From NCBI RefSeq assembly GCF_029537375.1, contig NZ_CP120679.1, positions 804,001 through 868,000 on the forward strand: a DNA stretch of 64,000 bases. The letters are read 5' to 3'. The DNA is from Bacillus sp. HSf4. Lineage in GTDB: Bacteria > Bacillota > Bacilli > Bacillales > Bacillaceae. Below the pieces are notes generated by a model that was not told the origin of the DNA, did not search any database, and was given only the letters and a program-made list of their open reading frames with translations. The position numbers were made by a program, and so were the translations under genes. Of the stretch, positions 32,991-41,975 are shown piece by piece; the stretch's first letter is position 1; the number at the start of each line of letters is the position of its first letter.

Positions 32991-33992
32991 ATGAATCAAT
33001 GGATGGACCTGGCAGAGAGTGTGTTGGGGGGAGCGGAAGTCACAGACGAAGAGGCGCTTGCCGTTTTGGAGTGTCCGGATGATGAAGTTCTGCTTTTGAT
33101 GCATGCTGCCTTTCAAATTAGAAAGCATTACTACGGGAAAAAAGTAAAGCTCAACATGATTATGAATGCAAAGTCCGGCCTTTGCCCGGAAAACTGCGGC
33201 TACTGTTCTCAGTCCGCCATATCGAAGGCGCCGATCGATTCGTACCGGATGGTGGACAAAAGGACATTGCTTGAAGGCGCCAAGCGCGCCCGCGATTTAA
33301 ATATCGGCACTTACTGCATCGTGGCCAGCGGCAGAGGCCCGTCAAACCGGGAAGTCGATCAAGTTGTCGATGCTGTAAAAGAAATCAAAGATACGTACGG
33401 GCTGAAAATCTGCGCATGCCTCGGCCTGTTAAAACCGGAGCAGGCTCATCGGCTGAAAGAGGCGGGTGTTGACAGGTACAATCACAACATCAATACATCA
33501 AAGAGCAACCATTCCAATATTACGACTTCACATACGTATGATGACAGAGTCCAAACAGTGGAGACGGCCAAACAATCCGGGATGTCGCCGTGTTCGGGTG
33601 TCATTGTCGGCATGAAAGAGACGAAGCAAGATGTCATCGATATGGCAAGAAGCTTAAAAGCGCTTGATGCCGATTCGATCCCGGTCAATTTCTTGCATGC
33701 GATTGACGGCACACCGTTGGAAGGGGTCAATGAATTGAACCCGCTGTACTGTTTAAAAGTGCTGGCTTTGTTCCGCTTTATCAATCCGTCAAAGGAAATC
33801 CGCATTTCCGGCGGGCGCGAAGTCAATCTCCGCTCATTGCAGCCGCTCGGGCTGTATGCCGCCAACTCGATTTTCGTCGGAGATTACTTAACAACGGCAG
33901 GACAGCTTGAAACAGAAGACCATCAGATGCTGCGTGATTTGGGATTTGAAGTCGAAACGGTTGAAGAAATGAAAGCCAGCCTTCAACAATAA
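32991..33992 (+). CDS. bioB: Biotin synthase BioB
   Basis: 333 residues, a radical-SAM enzyme that inserts sulfur into dethiobiotin. The 4Fe-4S motif is CPENCGYCSQ (CxxxCxxC); HNINTSKSNHSNITTSHTYD and SIPVNFLHAIDGTPLEG are typical, and the Arg for the 2Fe-2S cluster is in EIRISGGREVN. The start at ATG 32991 follows the family N-terminus MNQWM; an ATG at 32976 is also in frame, directly after the bioD stop, but the GGGGG site fits 32991. Confidence 0.95.
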   Translation: MNQWMDLAESVLGGAEVTDEEALAVLECPDDEVLLLMHAAFQIRKHYYGKKVKLNMIMNAKSGLCPENCGYCSQSAISKAPIDSYRMVDKRTLLEGAKRARDLNIGTYCIVASGRGPSNREVDQVVDAVKEIKDTYGLKICACLGLLKPEQAHRLKEAGVDRYNHNINTSKSNHSNITTSHTYDDRVQTVETAKQSGMSPCSGVIVGMKETKQDVIDMARSLKALDADSIPVNFLHAIDGTPLEGVNELNPLYCLKVLALFRFINPSKEIRISGGREVNLRSLQPLGLYAANSIFVGDYLTTAGQLETEDHQMLRDLGFEVETVEEMKASLQQ

Positions 33993-34011
33993 AACGATAC
34001 GGAGGATTGAC

Positions 34012-35208
34012 ATGGCGTTAGAATTACATCCGGCAAAGCCTAGTTTGCTTTCAGATGCTGAATTTTGGAGAGATCCTTATCCTTTTTATGAGAAGCTGCG
34101 GTCTGTTCATCCTGTTTATCAAGGAACGGTATTCAAATATCCGGGCTGGTATGTGACCGGATATGAAGCAGCAGCAGCGATTTTGAAGGACGTCAGATTT
34201 CAAAACCGCGTTCCTCTTCCGGAAACGACAGCAAAATATGAATATCTGAAAAACTTACAGGGGAATATGCTGCTGTATCAAAACCAATCCGGCCATAAGC
34301 GAATGCGGGCGCTCATTGGAAAAGAGTTCACACCGAAAATCGTTGAATCCTTACGGCCTGATATAAAAGCAGCAGCTGCTGGTCTGCTGGATCAGCTCGA
34401 TGGCAGGAAAAGCGCGGATATTGTTTCCGAGTTTGCCTTTCCTTTGGCTAGTCTTGTCATTGCCAAAATACTTGGTGTCCCGGAAGATGAAAGGCATCAA
34501 TTTAGACAGTGGACGGCAAATGTCATACAGACGATTGATTTGACCCGTTCGCGCCAGGCGCTGGTCAAAGGAAGCGATACGGCGGGGAAATTAATATCAT
34601 ATTTTAGAGATTTGCTGCAAAAGCGAAAAGCTCATCCGCAAAACGACTTGATCAGCAAATTCATCAGTGAGGAAAAGCTCTCAGAAGATGAAATGCTTGC
34701 GACATGTATATTGCTTATCATTGCCGGACATGAGACGACAGTCAACCTTGTCAGCAATGGATTGCTTGCATTCATGAAGCATCCGGAACAGCTTGCCGTA
34801 TTGAAGGAAAATCCGCTGCTTATTGAGTCTGCAGTTGAAGAGTGTTTGCGCTATGAAAGTCCGACACAGATGACGGCGCGCACAGCTTCCGAGGATTGTG
34901 AAATCAGCGGCAAGATGATCAAAAAGAATGAACAGGTATACGTCCTTTTAGGTGCTGCCAACCGCGATCCGGACATTTTCAAGGAGCCTCATGTTTTCGA
35001 CATCACGAGAAAGCCGAATCCGCACCTTGCATTTGGCCATGGTCCTCATGTTTGCTTAGGGTCTTCATTGGCGCGGCTTGAAGCGCAAATGGCCATCCTT
35101 GCGCTTTTAGAGCGGGCGCCAGGACTCCGTCTGGCTGCATCAGATGTTTGCTACCGCAAGTTATTCGGTTTTAGAGCGTTGGCCGAGCTGCCTGTCGCCT
35201 TTAGGTGA
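34012..35208 (+). CDS. bioI: Cytochrome P450 BioI (CYP107H type)
   Basis: 398 residues (B. subtilis 395). Cleaves the fatty chain of acyl-ACP to make pimeloyl-ACP. The I-helix motif IAGHETTVNLVSN, the K-helix ECLRYESPTQ and the heme loop FGHGPHVCLGSSLARLE with the ligand Cys are all present. ATG preceded by CGGAGG. It is the last gene of the bio operon; the extra gene ytbQ found after it in B. subtilis is absent here, and a terminator follows. Confidence 0.95.
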   Translation: MALELHPAKPSLLSDAEFWRDPYPFYEKLRSVHPVYQGTVFKYPGWYVTGYEAAAAILKDVRFQNRVPLPETTAKYEYLKNLQGNMLLYQNQSGHKRMRALIGKEFTPKIVESLRPDIKAAAAGLLDQLDGRKSADIVSEFAFPLASLVIAKILGVPEDERHQFRQWTANVIQTIDLTRSRQALVKGSDTAGKLISYFRDLLQKRKAHPQNDLISKFISEEKLSEDEMLATCILLIIAGHETTVNLVSNGLLAFMKHPEQLAVLKENPLLIESAVEECLRYESPTQMTARTASEDCEISGKMIKKNEQVYVLLGAANRDPDIFKEPHVFDITRKPNPHLAFGHGPHVCLGSSLARLEAQMAILALLERAPGLRLAASDVCYRKLFGFRALAELPVAFR

Positions 35209-35217
35209 GCCGATCAA

Positions 35218-35249
35218 AAAAGGGCCGGTTTTTAGACACCGGCTCTTTT
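35218..35249. terminator. Terminator of the bio operon
   Basis: AAAGGGCCGGT and ACCGGCTCTTTT arms with an eight-base loop, shared with the end of the convergent channel gene. Confidence 0.85.
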
Positions 35250-36105
35250 ATTCTTTCGTTTCATTTTGTTTGATATAGGTTGATAAAAGCATCTTTAATT
35301 CTTTGACTTCCGCCCGCAATTCTTTTATTTCTTTCGTATCTTCCTTTAAATCTCCTGTTTCTTCTTCAATTTCCTGAGAAATTTTTTGCGCGTTATTGAC
35401 GATTTCACCGACGATCAGGTTGATCATGATAAAGGTCGTAATGACGATAAATGAGACGAAATACAGCCAGGACCAGGCGCTTTCGGCGAAGATCGGCCTG
35501 AAGATTCCGCTCGCCCATGATTCGAGCGTGAACGTTTGGAACAGCGTCAGAAAACTGAGCTGCAGGTTTCCGAAATATTCCGGCGCAATCGTTGAAAAGA
35601 ACATCGTCCCGATGACGGCATAGACATAGAAAATGATCATCATCAAAATCAGGACGCTGCTGATGGTCGGAATCGCCATAAACAGCGCATTGACGATCCG
35701 CCTTAAAGACGGGATGGATGTGATCGTCCTAAGCACCCGGAGCACGCGGAAAATCCGAAGGACGCTGACGAAATTCGTGTTGTAGAGAATGAAACTGCCG
35801 GCGATGATAATAAAATCAAATATGTTCCAATTGTTTTTAAAGAAATGGTGTTTTTGCACCGATAGTTTAAGAGACAGCTCCACCGCGAAAATCGCTAAAA
35901 ACAGGCAGTCTAATATAAAAAATATGTGTTGATACGGCTTAAAAAAAGCATAGGTTTCCAAACCTATGGAAATGGCATTCAGAATAATAACGGCCGTAAT
36001 AAAATACTGAAACATCCGGCTTTCGACGAATGTGGAAACTTTTGTTTTAAATGAATGTTGATGAGTATTCACCTTGTTTTTTTGTCCTCCCGTTTTGTTT
36101 TCCAT
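35248..36105 (-). CDS. Voltage-gated sodium channel, NaChBac type
   Basis: 285 residues with six transmembrane helices and one pore loop, the layout of bacterial homotetrameric Na+ channels (NaChBac 274). S4 holds arginines every third residue (VLRIFRVLRVLRTITSIPSL), and the selectivity filter is TLESWAS, the same as NaChBac. The C-terminus is a coiled coil (EETGDLKEDTKEIKELRAEV) for tetramer assembly. The ATG at 36105 has a weak ribosome site; an in-frame GTG at 36072 has GGGAGG 13 bases upstream, so the start may be 11 codons later. It stands alone between bioI and yfmP. Confidence 0.9.
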   Translation of the reverse strand: MENKTGGQKNKVNTHQHSFKTKVSTFVESRMFQYFITAVIILNAISIGLETYAFFKPYQHIFFILDCLFLAIFAVELSLKLSVQKHHFFKNNWNIFDFIIIAGSFILYNTNFVSVLRIFRVLRVLRTITSIPSLRRIVNALFMAIPTISSVLILMMIIFYVYAVIGTMFFSTIAPEYFGNLQLSFLTLFQTFTLESWASGIFRPIFAESAWSWLYFVSFIVITTFIMINLIVGEIVNNAQKISQEIEEETGDLKEDTKEIKELRAEVKELKMLLSTYIKQNETKE

Positions 36106-36166
36106 TTCTATGATACGTTACATGGACTGGCGAATGTCAAGTCAGTTCTTTTTTGTTGATCAACAC

Positions 36167-36182
36167 TTAACGTTTACGTTAA
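36167..36182 (+). promoter_or_regulatory. MerR-type operator upstream of yfmP
   Basis: TTAACGT-TT-ACGTTAA, a perfect 7-2-7 inverted repeat, located where the spacer of the yfmPO promoter would be. MerR regulators bind such repeats; the likely binder is YfmP itself. Confidence 0.65.
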
Positions 36183-36235
36183 AGTTTAAGAGTGATATCA
36201 TATAACAATCAGTAAGAAGGCAGGAGGCTGTGGAC

Positions 36236-36658
36236 GTGAACTGGATGAAGATTGATCAAATGGCAAAACGAAGCGGCTTGACCAAAAGAACGATCCGCTT
36301 TTATGAAGAAATCGGTTTGCTTTCTTCTCCAAAGCGGACGGAAGGCGGTGTCCGGCTATATTCCGAAGACGACTTGGAAGAGCTGGAAAAGGTCATCAGC
36401 GCCAAGGAAGTGTTGGGGTTTTCTCTCCATGAACTTCAGCAGTTTATGGAAACGAGCAAGCATCTTGAAATGCATAAAGAAGGGTATCTTTTATCATTGG
36501 ACCAAAAGGAGCGAAAGGAAAAGCTTGAAGACATTCAAGCGATGCTGAATGAACAGCTCCGGATGATAGATGAAAAGATTGAAAAATTCCAATCATTCAA
36601 GAAGCGCCTTGAGGGCATGAACGAGAAAGCCCGGAAAGCGCTGGATAACATTGATTAA
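36236..36658 (+). CDS. yfmP: MerR-family regulator YfmP
   Basis: 140 residues. The N-terminal winged helix reads IDQMAKRSGLTKRTIRFYEE followed by IGLLSSPKRTEGGVRLYSED, typical of MerR. The C-terminal half is the long dimer helix (LRMIDEKIEKFQSFKKRLEG). No cysteine cluster is seen, so an organic effector is more likely than a metal. In B. subtilis YfmP represses the yfmP-yfmO operon. Start GTG 36236 is favoured: AGGAGG is eight bases upstream; GTG 36230 and ATG 36245 are less well placed. yfmO follows. Confidence 0.9.
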   Translation: MNWMKIDQMAKRSGLTKRTIRFYEEIGLLSSPKRTEGGVRLYSEDDLEELEKVISAKEVLGFSLHELQQFMETSKHLEMHKEGYLLSLDQKERKEKLEDIQAMLNEQLRMIDEKIEKFQSFKKRLEGMNEKARKALDNID

Positions 36659-36687
36659 AACGCTATTTTTATAGCGTTTGTTTATTT
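36658..36687 (+). terminator. Hairpin between yfmP and yfmO
   Basis: AAACGCTAT and ATAGCGTTT arms with a three- to four-base loop and GTTTATTT after it; a weak terminator or attenuator within the operon. Confidence 0.5.
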
Positions 36688-36712
36688 GCAAAAAAGAAAG
36701 GTCTGATCTGTT

Positions 36713-37897
36713 ATGAATGAACAACCATCGAAGAAATCAAGCATGTTGAAGCAGCCGAAAGCAGTTTGGGCCGTAGCATTTGCATGTGTGATCTCATTTA
36801 TGGGGATCGGTCTGGTCGACCCGATCCTGCCGGCGATTGCCCGGCAGCTGGATGCGTCCCCCAGTCAGGTATCGCTGTTATTTACAAGCTATCTGCTTGT
36901 CACAGGTTTTGCGATGCTTTTGTCAGGGGCTATCTCAAGCCGGATTGGCGCTAAGCAGACACTCATTTGCGGTCTTATTCTGATTATTATTTTCGCAGGG
37001 CTCGGCGGATTTTCTCAATCCATCGCCCAGCTTGTCGGCTTTCGGGGCGGCTGGGGACTTGGAAACGCTTTGTTTATCTCAACCGCTCTTGCCGTCATCG
37101 TGAGTGTGGCGTCAGGCGGAAGCGCAAAAGCGATCATTTTATATGAAGCGGCTTTAGGACTGGGGATTTCCGTCGGTCCTCTGGCCGGCGGTGAGCTTGG
37201 AAGCATCTCATGGAGAGCGCCGTTTTTCGGCGTATCTGTTTTAATGGCGGTCGCGCTGCTGGCCATCTTCATTTTGCTGCCGCCGATTGCAAAGCCGCAA
37301 AAGAAAGTTTCTGTCAGCGCTCCGATCAGGGCGCTGCGTTATAAAGGGTTATTCACGCTGTCTGCGGCTGCCTTTTTGTATAACTTCGGCTTTTTTACTT
37401 TGCTTGCCTATTCTCCATTCGTACTTGATTTGAATGAAAGGGGCCTCGGCTATGTCTTTTTCGGCTGGGGACTGTTTCTTGCGGTCACATCCGTTTTCAC
37501 CGCTCCGGCTGTGCAGCGCGTCCTTGGAACCGTCCGTTCTTTGATCCTGCTGTTTGTGCTGTTTGCCGCTGATTTATTGGCGCTCGGCATTTGGACGGAG
37601 CACAAGACTTTTGTCATCACAGCGATTGTCATTGCCGGCGGCATTTTGGGCATGATCAACACGATTTTGACCACCGCGGTCATGAATGCGGCGCCTGTCG
37701 AACGGTCAGTCGCTTCAAGTGCTTACAGCTCAATCCGTTTTATCGGCGGAGCGATCGCGCCATGGATCGCGGGAGTTCTCGCCGATCATTTCAGCGCGCA
37801 TACACCGTATGTTGCCGGATGTATCGCAGTTCTTGCCGGGGTAGCCGTCTTAGCCTTCGGCCGCCGTCATTTGGCCGGGATTAGAGCAGGTCATTAA
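36713..37897 (+). CDS. yfmO: MFS multidrug efflux protein YfmO
   Basis: 394 residues with twelve helices (B. subtilis YfmO 396). N-terminal half FACVISFMGIGLVDPILPAI is the signature of the DHA1 12-helix drug efflux group, with LGLGISVGPLAGGELGSISW (motif C, helix 5). The B. subtilis protein is linked to multidrug and copper efflux and is repressed by YfmP, encoded just upstream. AAGAAAGG precedes the ATG. A hairpin separates the two genes. Confidence 0.9.
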   Translation: MNEQPSKKSSMLKQPKAVWAVAFACVISFMGIGLVDPILPAIARQLDASPSQVSLLFTSYLLVTGFAMLLSGAISSRIGAKQTLICGLILIIIFAGLGGFSQSIAQLVGFRGGWGLGNALFISTALAVIVSVASGGSAKAIILYEAALGLGISVGPLAGGELGSISWRAPFFGVSVLMAVALLAIFILLPPIAKPQKKVSVSAPIRALRYKGLFTLSAAAFLYNFGFFTLLAYSPFVLDLNERGLGYVFFGWGLFLAVTSVFTAPAVQRVLGTVRSLILLFVLFAADLLALGIWTEHKTFVITAIVIAGGILGMINTILTTAVMNAAPVERSVASSAYSSIRFIGGAIAPWIAGVLADHFSAHTPYVAGCIAVLAGVAVLAFGRRHLAGIRAGH

Positions 37898-37983
37898 AAG
37901 AAAATCATCCTTGCATTTGCTGACGGGCCGGCGGTCGCCGTCTATACATCCTGTGAACGTTCACCCCGATGATCGGCTTACTA

Positions 37984-38020
37984 AAAAAACTTGTTTCCCT
38001 GCAAAGGAAACAAGTTTTTT
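37984..38020. terminator. Bidirectional terminator between yfmO and yfmM
   Basis: AAAAAACTTGTTTCC and GGAAACAAGTTTTTT arms with a seven-base loop; T-runs on both strands. Confidence 0.9.
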
Positions 38021-38023
38021 TGT

Positions 38024-39580
38024 TTATAATACCTTCGTGGTCCAAGATTCACAGTTCCATGTTTCTGTTGCGATCTCGGTGTAAAATTCCGGTTCGTGGG
38101 AGATGAGAAGGACTGAGCCTTTGTATTCTTTCAAGGCCCTTTTCAGCTCTTCTTTTGCCTCCACATCGAGATGGTTTGTCGGCTCATCGAGAACGAGCAG
38201 ATTCGTTTCCGAATTGATGAGCTTGCACAGTCTGACTTTCGCCTTTTCGCCGCCGCTTAACACGGACACCTTGCTTTCAATATGCTTTGTCGTCAGTCCG
38301 CATTTCGCAAGCGCTGCCCGGATTTCATATTGTGTGAAGGAAGGAAAGTCGTTCCACACCTCTTCAATACATGTGTTGTTGTTTTTTTCTTTGACTTCCT
38401 GTTCGAAATAGCCGATATGAAGGTATTCCCCGCGTTCGACTTCACCCGACAGCGGCGAAATTTCGCCGAGCAGGCTCTTCAGGAGCGTCGTTTTTCCGAT
38501 GCCGTTCGCCCCGTACAAAGCGATTTTTTGCCCGCGCTCCATTCTCAAGTTTAACGGTCTGGATAGCGGTTCGTCATAGCCGATGACGAGATCTTTCGTT
38601 TCGAAAATCAGCTTTCCGGATGTCCGCGCCTGTTTAAAGTGAAATTCCGGCTTCGGCTTTTCTGAAGGGAGCTCGATCATGTCCATTTTGTCGAGCTTTT
38701 TTTGTCTGGACATCGCCATATTGCGCGTGCTGACGCGCGCTTTATTGCGGGCGACGAAGTCTTTCAGCTCGGAGATTTCCTGCTGTTGTTTTTTGTAGGC
38801 GGCTTCAAGCTGCTGCTTTTTGACCTCATACACTTCACGGAATTGATTGTAGTCGCCGGCGTAGCGTGTCAGCTGTTGATTTTCCACATGATAGATGAGA
38901 TTGATAACGCTGTTTAAGAACGGGATGTCGTGCGAAATCAGAATAAACGCGTTATCGTATTCCTGCAAATACCGCTTGAGCCATTCGATGTGCTGCTCAT
39001 CCAGGTAGTTTGTCGGTTCGTCCAAGAGAAGGATGTCGGGCTTTTCAAGCAGCAGTTTGGCAAGCAGCACCTTTGTCCGCTGTCCTCCGCTTAAATCTGT
39101 GACATCCCTGTCAAGACCGAGGTCTTGAAGCCCGAGACCGCGGGCGATTTCTTCGACTTTAGCATCTATCGCGTAAAAATCGTTGTTGTCGAGCGCGTCC
39201 TGGATCGTGCCGACTTCTTCAAGCAGCTTCTCAAGCTCATCGGGATCAGCCTCTCCCATTTTCCCGTAGATGGCGTTCATTTCTTCTTCCATCTCGAATA
39301 AATAGTGAAAGGCGTTTCTCAGCACATCGCGGATCGTTTGTCCGCGCTCCAGCACCGTATGCTGGTCAAGGTAGCCGACCCGGACTTTTTTTGACCATTC
39401 GACTTTGCCTTCATCAGGTTCAAGCTTTCCAGTAATGATATTCATGAAGGTCGATTTTCCTTCACCGTTTGCCCCGATGAGACCGACGTGTTCGCCCTTG
39501 AGCAGGCGAAAGGAGATATCTTGAAAGATCGCCCGGTCGCCAAAACCGTGGCTCAGCTTTGTGACTGTAAGTAAACTCAT
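38024..39580 (-). CDS. yfmM: ABC-F ATPase YfmM
   Basis: 518 residues, same as B. subtilis YfmM. Two cassettes: GANGEGKSTFMN with LSGGQRTKVLLAKLL and LLLDEPTNYLD, and GANGIGKTTLLK with LSGGEKAKVRLCKLI and LVLDEPTNHLD. The linker (VARNKARVSTRNMAMSRQKK) is of the ABC-F type; no membrane helices. ABC-F proteins act on the ribosome E site. The start is ATG 39580 (MSLLTVTKLSHGFG); upstream in-frame extensions lack a ribosome site. yfmL lies divergently, 137 bases away. Confidence 0.93.
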   Translation of the reverse strand: MSLLTVTKLSHGFGDRAIFQDISFRLLKGEHVGLIGANGEGKSTFMNIITGKLEPDEGKVEWSKKVRVGYLDQHTVLERGQTIRDVLRNAFHYLFEMEEEMNAIYGKMGEADPDELEKLLEEVGTIQDALDNNDFYAIDAKVEEIARGLGLQDLGLDRDVTDLSGGQRTKVLLAKLLLEKPDILLLDEPTNYLDEQHIEWLKRYLQEYDNAFILISHDIPFLNSVINLIYHVENQQLTRYAGDYNQFREVYEVKKQQLEAAYKKQQQEISELKDFVARNKARVSTRNMAMSRQKKLDKMDMIELPSEKPKPEFHFKQARTSGKLIFETKDLVIGYDEPLSRPLNLRMERGQKIALYGANGIGKTTLLKSLLGEISPLSGEVERGEYLHIGYFEQEVKEKNNNTCIEEVWNDFPSFTQYEIRAALAKCGLTTKHIESKVSVLSGGEKAKVRLCKLINSETNLLVLDEPTNHLDVEAKEELKRALKEYKGSVLLISHEPEFYTEIATETWNCESWTTKVL

Positions 39581-39717
39581 GTTTTGCACCTCAAGTTGTA
39601 ATCTGTATTCTATAAGATTATATCGAACCATTGGGGGACAATAAAAGAAAAATTGCGCTGCCGTCTCTGTTTTGAGATACTAAGAGCAGAAACAACCTGA
39701 GGACAAAGGAGATAAAC

Positions 39718-40848
39718 ATGACGGAAAGATGGCCATTTTTAAATAAAGCAAAACCGTTTATTCAAGAAAATTGGAAGGCGGCAGGTTTTCACGAACCGAC
39801 GAATGTGCAAAAAACCACCGCCGCACCGATTTTAGAGGGGCGTGACGTGATCGCCGAATCACCGACGGGAACGGGAAAAACACTCGCTTACGTCCTGCCG
39901 CTTTTAGAAAAGCTTGAGGCGGATCAAAAACACGTCCAGGCTGTGATCCTCGCCCCTTCCCGCGAGCTTGTCATGCAGATTTTTGATGTGATCACAGAAT
40001 GGAAGAAGGGCTCGGATATCAGAGCTGCTTCTCTTATCGGGGGAGCCAACATCAAAAAACAGCAGGAAAAGCTGAAAAAACATCCGCACATTATTGCGGG
40101 CACACCGGGACGGGTGTTTGAGCTCATTAAAATGAAGAAGCTGAAAATGCATGAGGTGAAAACGATCGTCCTTGATGAAACAGACCACCTGCTCACCCCG
40201 GAGCATCGCGGCACGATTGCAAACATCATCAAGTCGACGCTCCGCGACCGGCAAATCCTCTGTTTTTCCGCGACTTTAAAACAAGACGCTGAACGGGAGC
40301 TCCGTGATATGACAAAGGATGCGGAGCTTTTCAGAATCAAAAGAACAAGCGAGGAATCCGCAAAAGTCAAACACCAATTTCTCGTCTGCGATCAGCGGGA
40401 TAAAATTAAGATGTTGCAGAAGTTCTCAAGGTTCAGCGGTTTTCAGGCGCTCGTTTTTGTGAAGGACATCGGCAATTTAAACGTTTACGCCGAAAAATTG
40501 AAGTTTCACCATGTTGATGTCGGCGTCCTGCACAGTGAAGCGAAAAAAATCGAACGGGCCAAGATCCTAGAAGCGTTTGAAGCAGGCGAGTTTCCGCTGC
40601 TTTTGGCGACGGACATCGCAGCGCGCGGCATTGATATTCAAGATTTGCCATTTGTGATCCACGCCGATTTGCCCAATGAAGATGGCTATATCCATCGTTC
40701 GGGGAGAACGGGCAGGGCCGGAAATGAAGGAACGGTGATCAGCCTCGTCAACCGAGTGGAGGAAGAAAGGCTGAAAAAACTCGCGAAGAAGCTGGGGATC
40801 GATCTTCAGCGGATTGTCTATGAAAGAGGACGAATTATTGAAAAATAG
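39718..40848 (+). CDS. yfmL: DEAD-box RNA helicase YfmL
   Basis: 376 residues, identical in length to B. subtilis YfmL, which helps 50S ribosome assembly, especially in the cold. Motif I is SPTGTGKT, Ia LAPSRELVMQI, motif II VLDETDHLL (DETD rather than DEAD), III FSATL, and the C-terminal HRSGRTGRAGNEG. No extra RNA-binding tail is present. GGAGATAAAC precedes the ATG. It is divergent from yfmM. Confidence 0.94.
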   Translation: MTERWPFLNKAKPFIQENWKAAGFHEPTNVQKTTAAPILEGRDVIAESPTGTGKTLAYVLPLLEKLEADQKHVQAVILAPSRELVMQIFDVITEWKKGSDIRAASLIGGANIKKQQEKLKKHPHIIAGTPGRVFELIKMKKLKMHEVKTIVLDETDHLLTPEHRGTIANIIKSTLRDRQILCFSATLKQDAERELRDMTKDAELFRIKRTSEESAKVKHQFLVCDQRDKIKMLQKFSRFSGFQALVFVKDIGNLNVYAEKLKFHHVDVGVLHSEAKKIERAKILEAFEAGEFPLLLATDIAARGIDIQDLPFVIHADLPNEDGYIHRSGRTGRAGNEGTVISLVNRVEEERLKKLAKKLGIDLQRIVYERGRIIEK

Positions 40849-40851
40849 CAG

Positions 40852-40881
40852 AAGGAGGCTTTGAAAAGCCTCCTTTTTTTA
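40852..40881. terminator. Terminator between yfmL and yfmJ
   Basis: AGGAGGCTTT and AAAGCCTCCT arms with a short loop and seven T, lying over the end of yfmJ. Confidence 0.9.
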
Positions 40882-41910
40882 TTGAAGCTGAGCCATTTCA
40901 GGTTCGGCGACTTTAATGAGCTGTTTGCCGAGGTTATGTCCTTTAAACAAGCCCAAAAATGCTTCTGGTATGCGCTCAAAGCCTTCGGTAATCGTTTCTT
41001 CATATTGAAGCTGTCCGCTTTTCAGCCACTCGGCTAACTGTTTGGCGCCTTCCGGAAAACGTTCGCGGTAATCATTGACGACAAATCCCTTCATCAGGGC
41101 GCTTGCTTTAATTAAAGCCGTTTGAACGCGCGGGCCCATGTCATCCTTTGCACTTTCGGCATTGTAGGAAGATATCGCTCCGCAGACCGGGATCCGCGCA
41201 AATTTGTTGATTAGGGTAAGCACGGCATCTGAAATGCGGCCGCCGACATTGTCAAAGTAGACGTCAACACCGTTCGGGCATGCTTCTTCAAGTGCTGACG
41301 CGATGTTTTCCGCCGTGTTATAATTGATCGCTTCATCAAATCCGAGCTGTTTTTTCAAATATGCGGTCTTTTCATCAGAACCGGCGATACCGATGACCCG
41401 TGCGCCTTTGATTTTGGCGATTTGTCCGACGGCTGAGCCGACCGCTCCGGCTGCTCCTGAGACGACAACTGTTTCTCCTGCTTGCGGCCGGCCGATGTCA
41501 AGAAGCCCGAAGTAAGCCGTCAAACCTGTCATGCCGAGGATGCCAAGATAGGCTGTGACAGGGGCGAGGGAAGGATCGATTTTCCGCAGGTTTGTTTCCG
41601 GTACTGCGGAATATTCCCGCCAGCCCAGATTCCCTAGTACAACATCTCCCTTTTGCAGCTTGTCTCCTTTTGCAGCTATCACTTCGCCGATCACGCCTCC
41701 GGTGATGACCTCATCAAGGGCAAAGGGCTCTACATACGATTTCGCATCCTGCATTCTTCCCCTCATGTAGGGATCGACTGAGACATACAGCGTTTTGACA
41801 AGCGCTTCCCCGTCTTTTGCTTCCGGAATGGCTGTTTCTTTAAATCGAAAATCATCGATGACAGGAAGCCCTTGCGGCCGTCTGGCAAGCTCAATTTGTT
41901 TTTGCAGCAT
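40879..41910 (-). CDS. yfmJ: Zinc-free NADPH-dependent medium-chain oxidoreductase YfmJ
   Basis: 343 residues of the leukotriene-B4 dehydrogenase/2-alkenal reductase branch (B. subtilis YfmJ 339). It reduces alkenals or enones with NADPH. The substrate part has SVDPYMRGRM; the cofactor fold has VVSGAAGAVGSAVGQIAKIK and VYFDNVGG. No structural Zn cysteines. Two tandem ATGs (41913, 41910) follow AAGGAGG; the second gives the better spacing. The neighbours are yfmL (convergent) and an unknown gene. Confidence 0.9.
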   Translation of the reverse strand: MLQKQIELARRPQGLPVIDDFRFKETAIPEAKDGEALVKTLYVSVDPYMRGRMQDAKSYVEPFALDEVITGGVIGEVIAAKGDKLQKGDVVLGNLGWREYSAVPETNLRKIDPSLAPVTAYLGILGMTGLTAYFGLLDIGRPQAGETVVVSGAAGAVGSAVGQIAKIKGARVIGIAGSDEKTAYLKKQLGFDEAINYNTAENIASALEEACPNGVDVYFDNVGGRISDAVLTLINKFARIPVCGAISSYNAESAKDDMGPRVQTALIKASALMKGFVVNDYRERFPEGAKQLAEWLKSGQLQYEETITEGFERIPEAFLGLFKGHNLGKQLIKVAEPEMAQLQ

Positions 41911-41975
41911 CATGATTCCTCCTTTTCTTCATAACCTTATCATTCCAAACTGCGCTATTGCAAAACATCCCCCGG

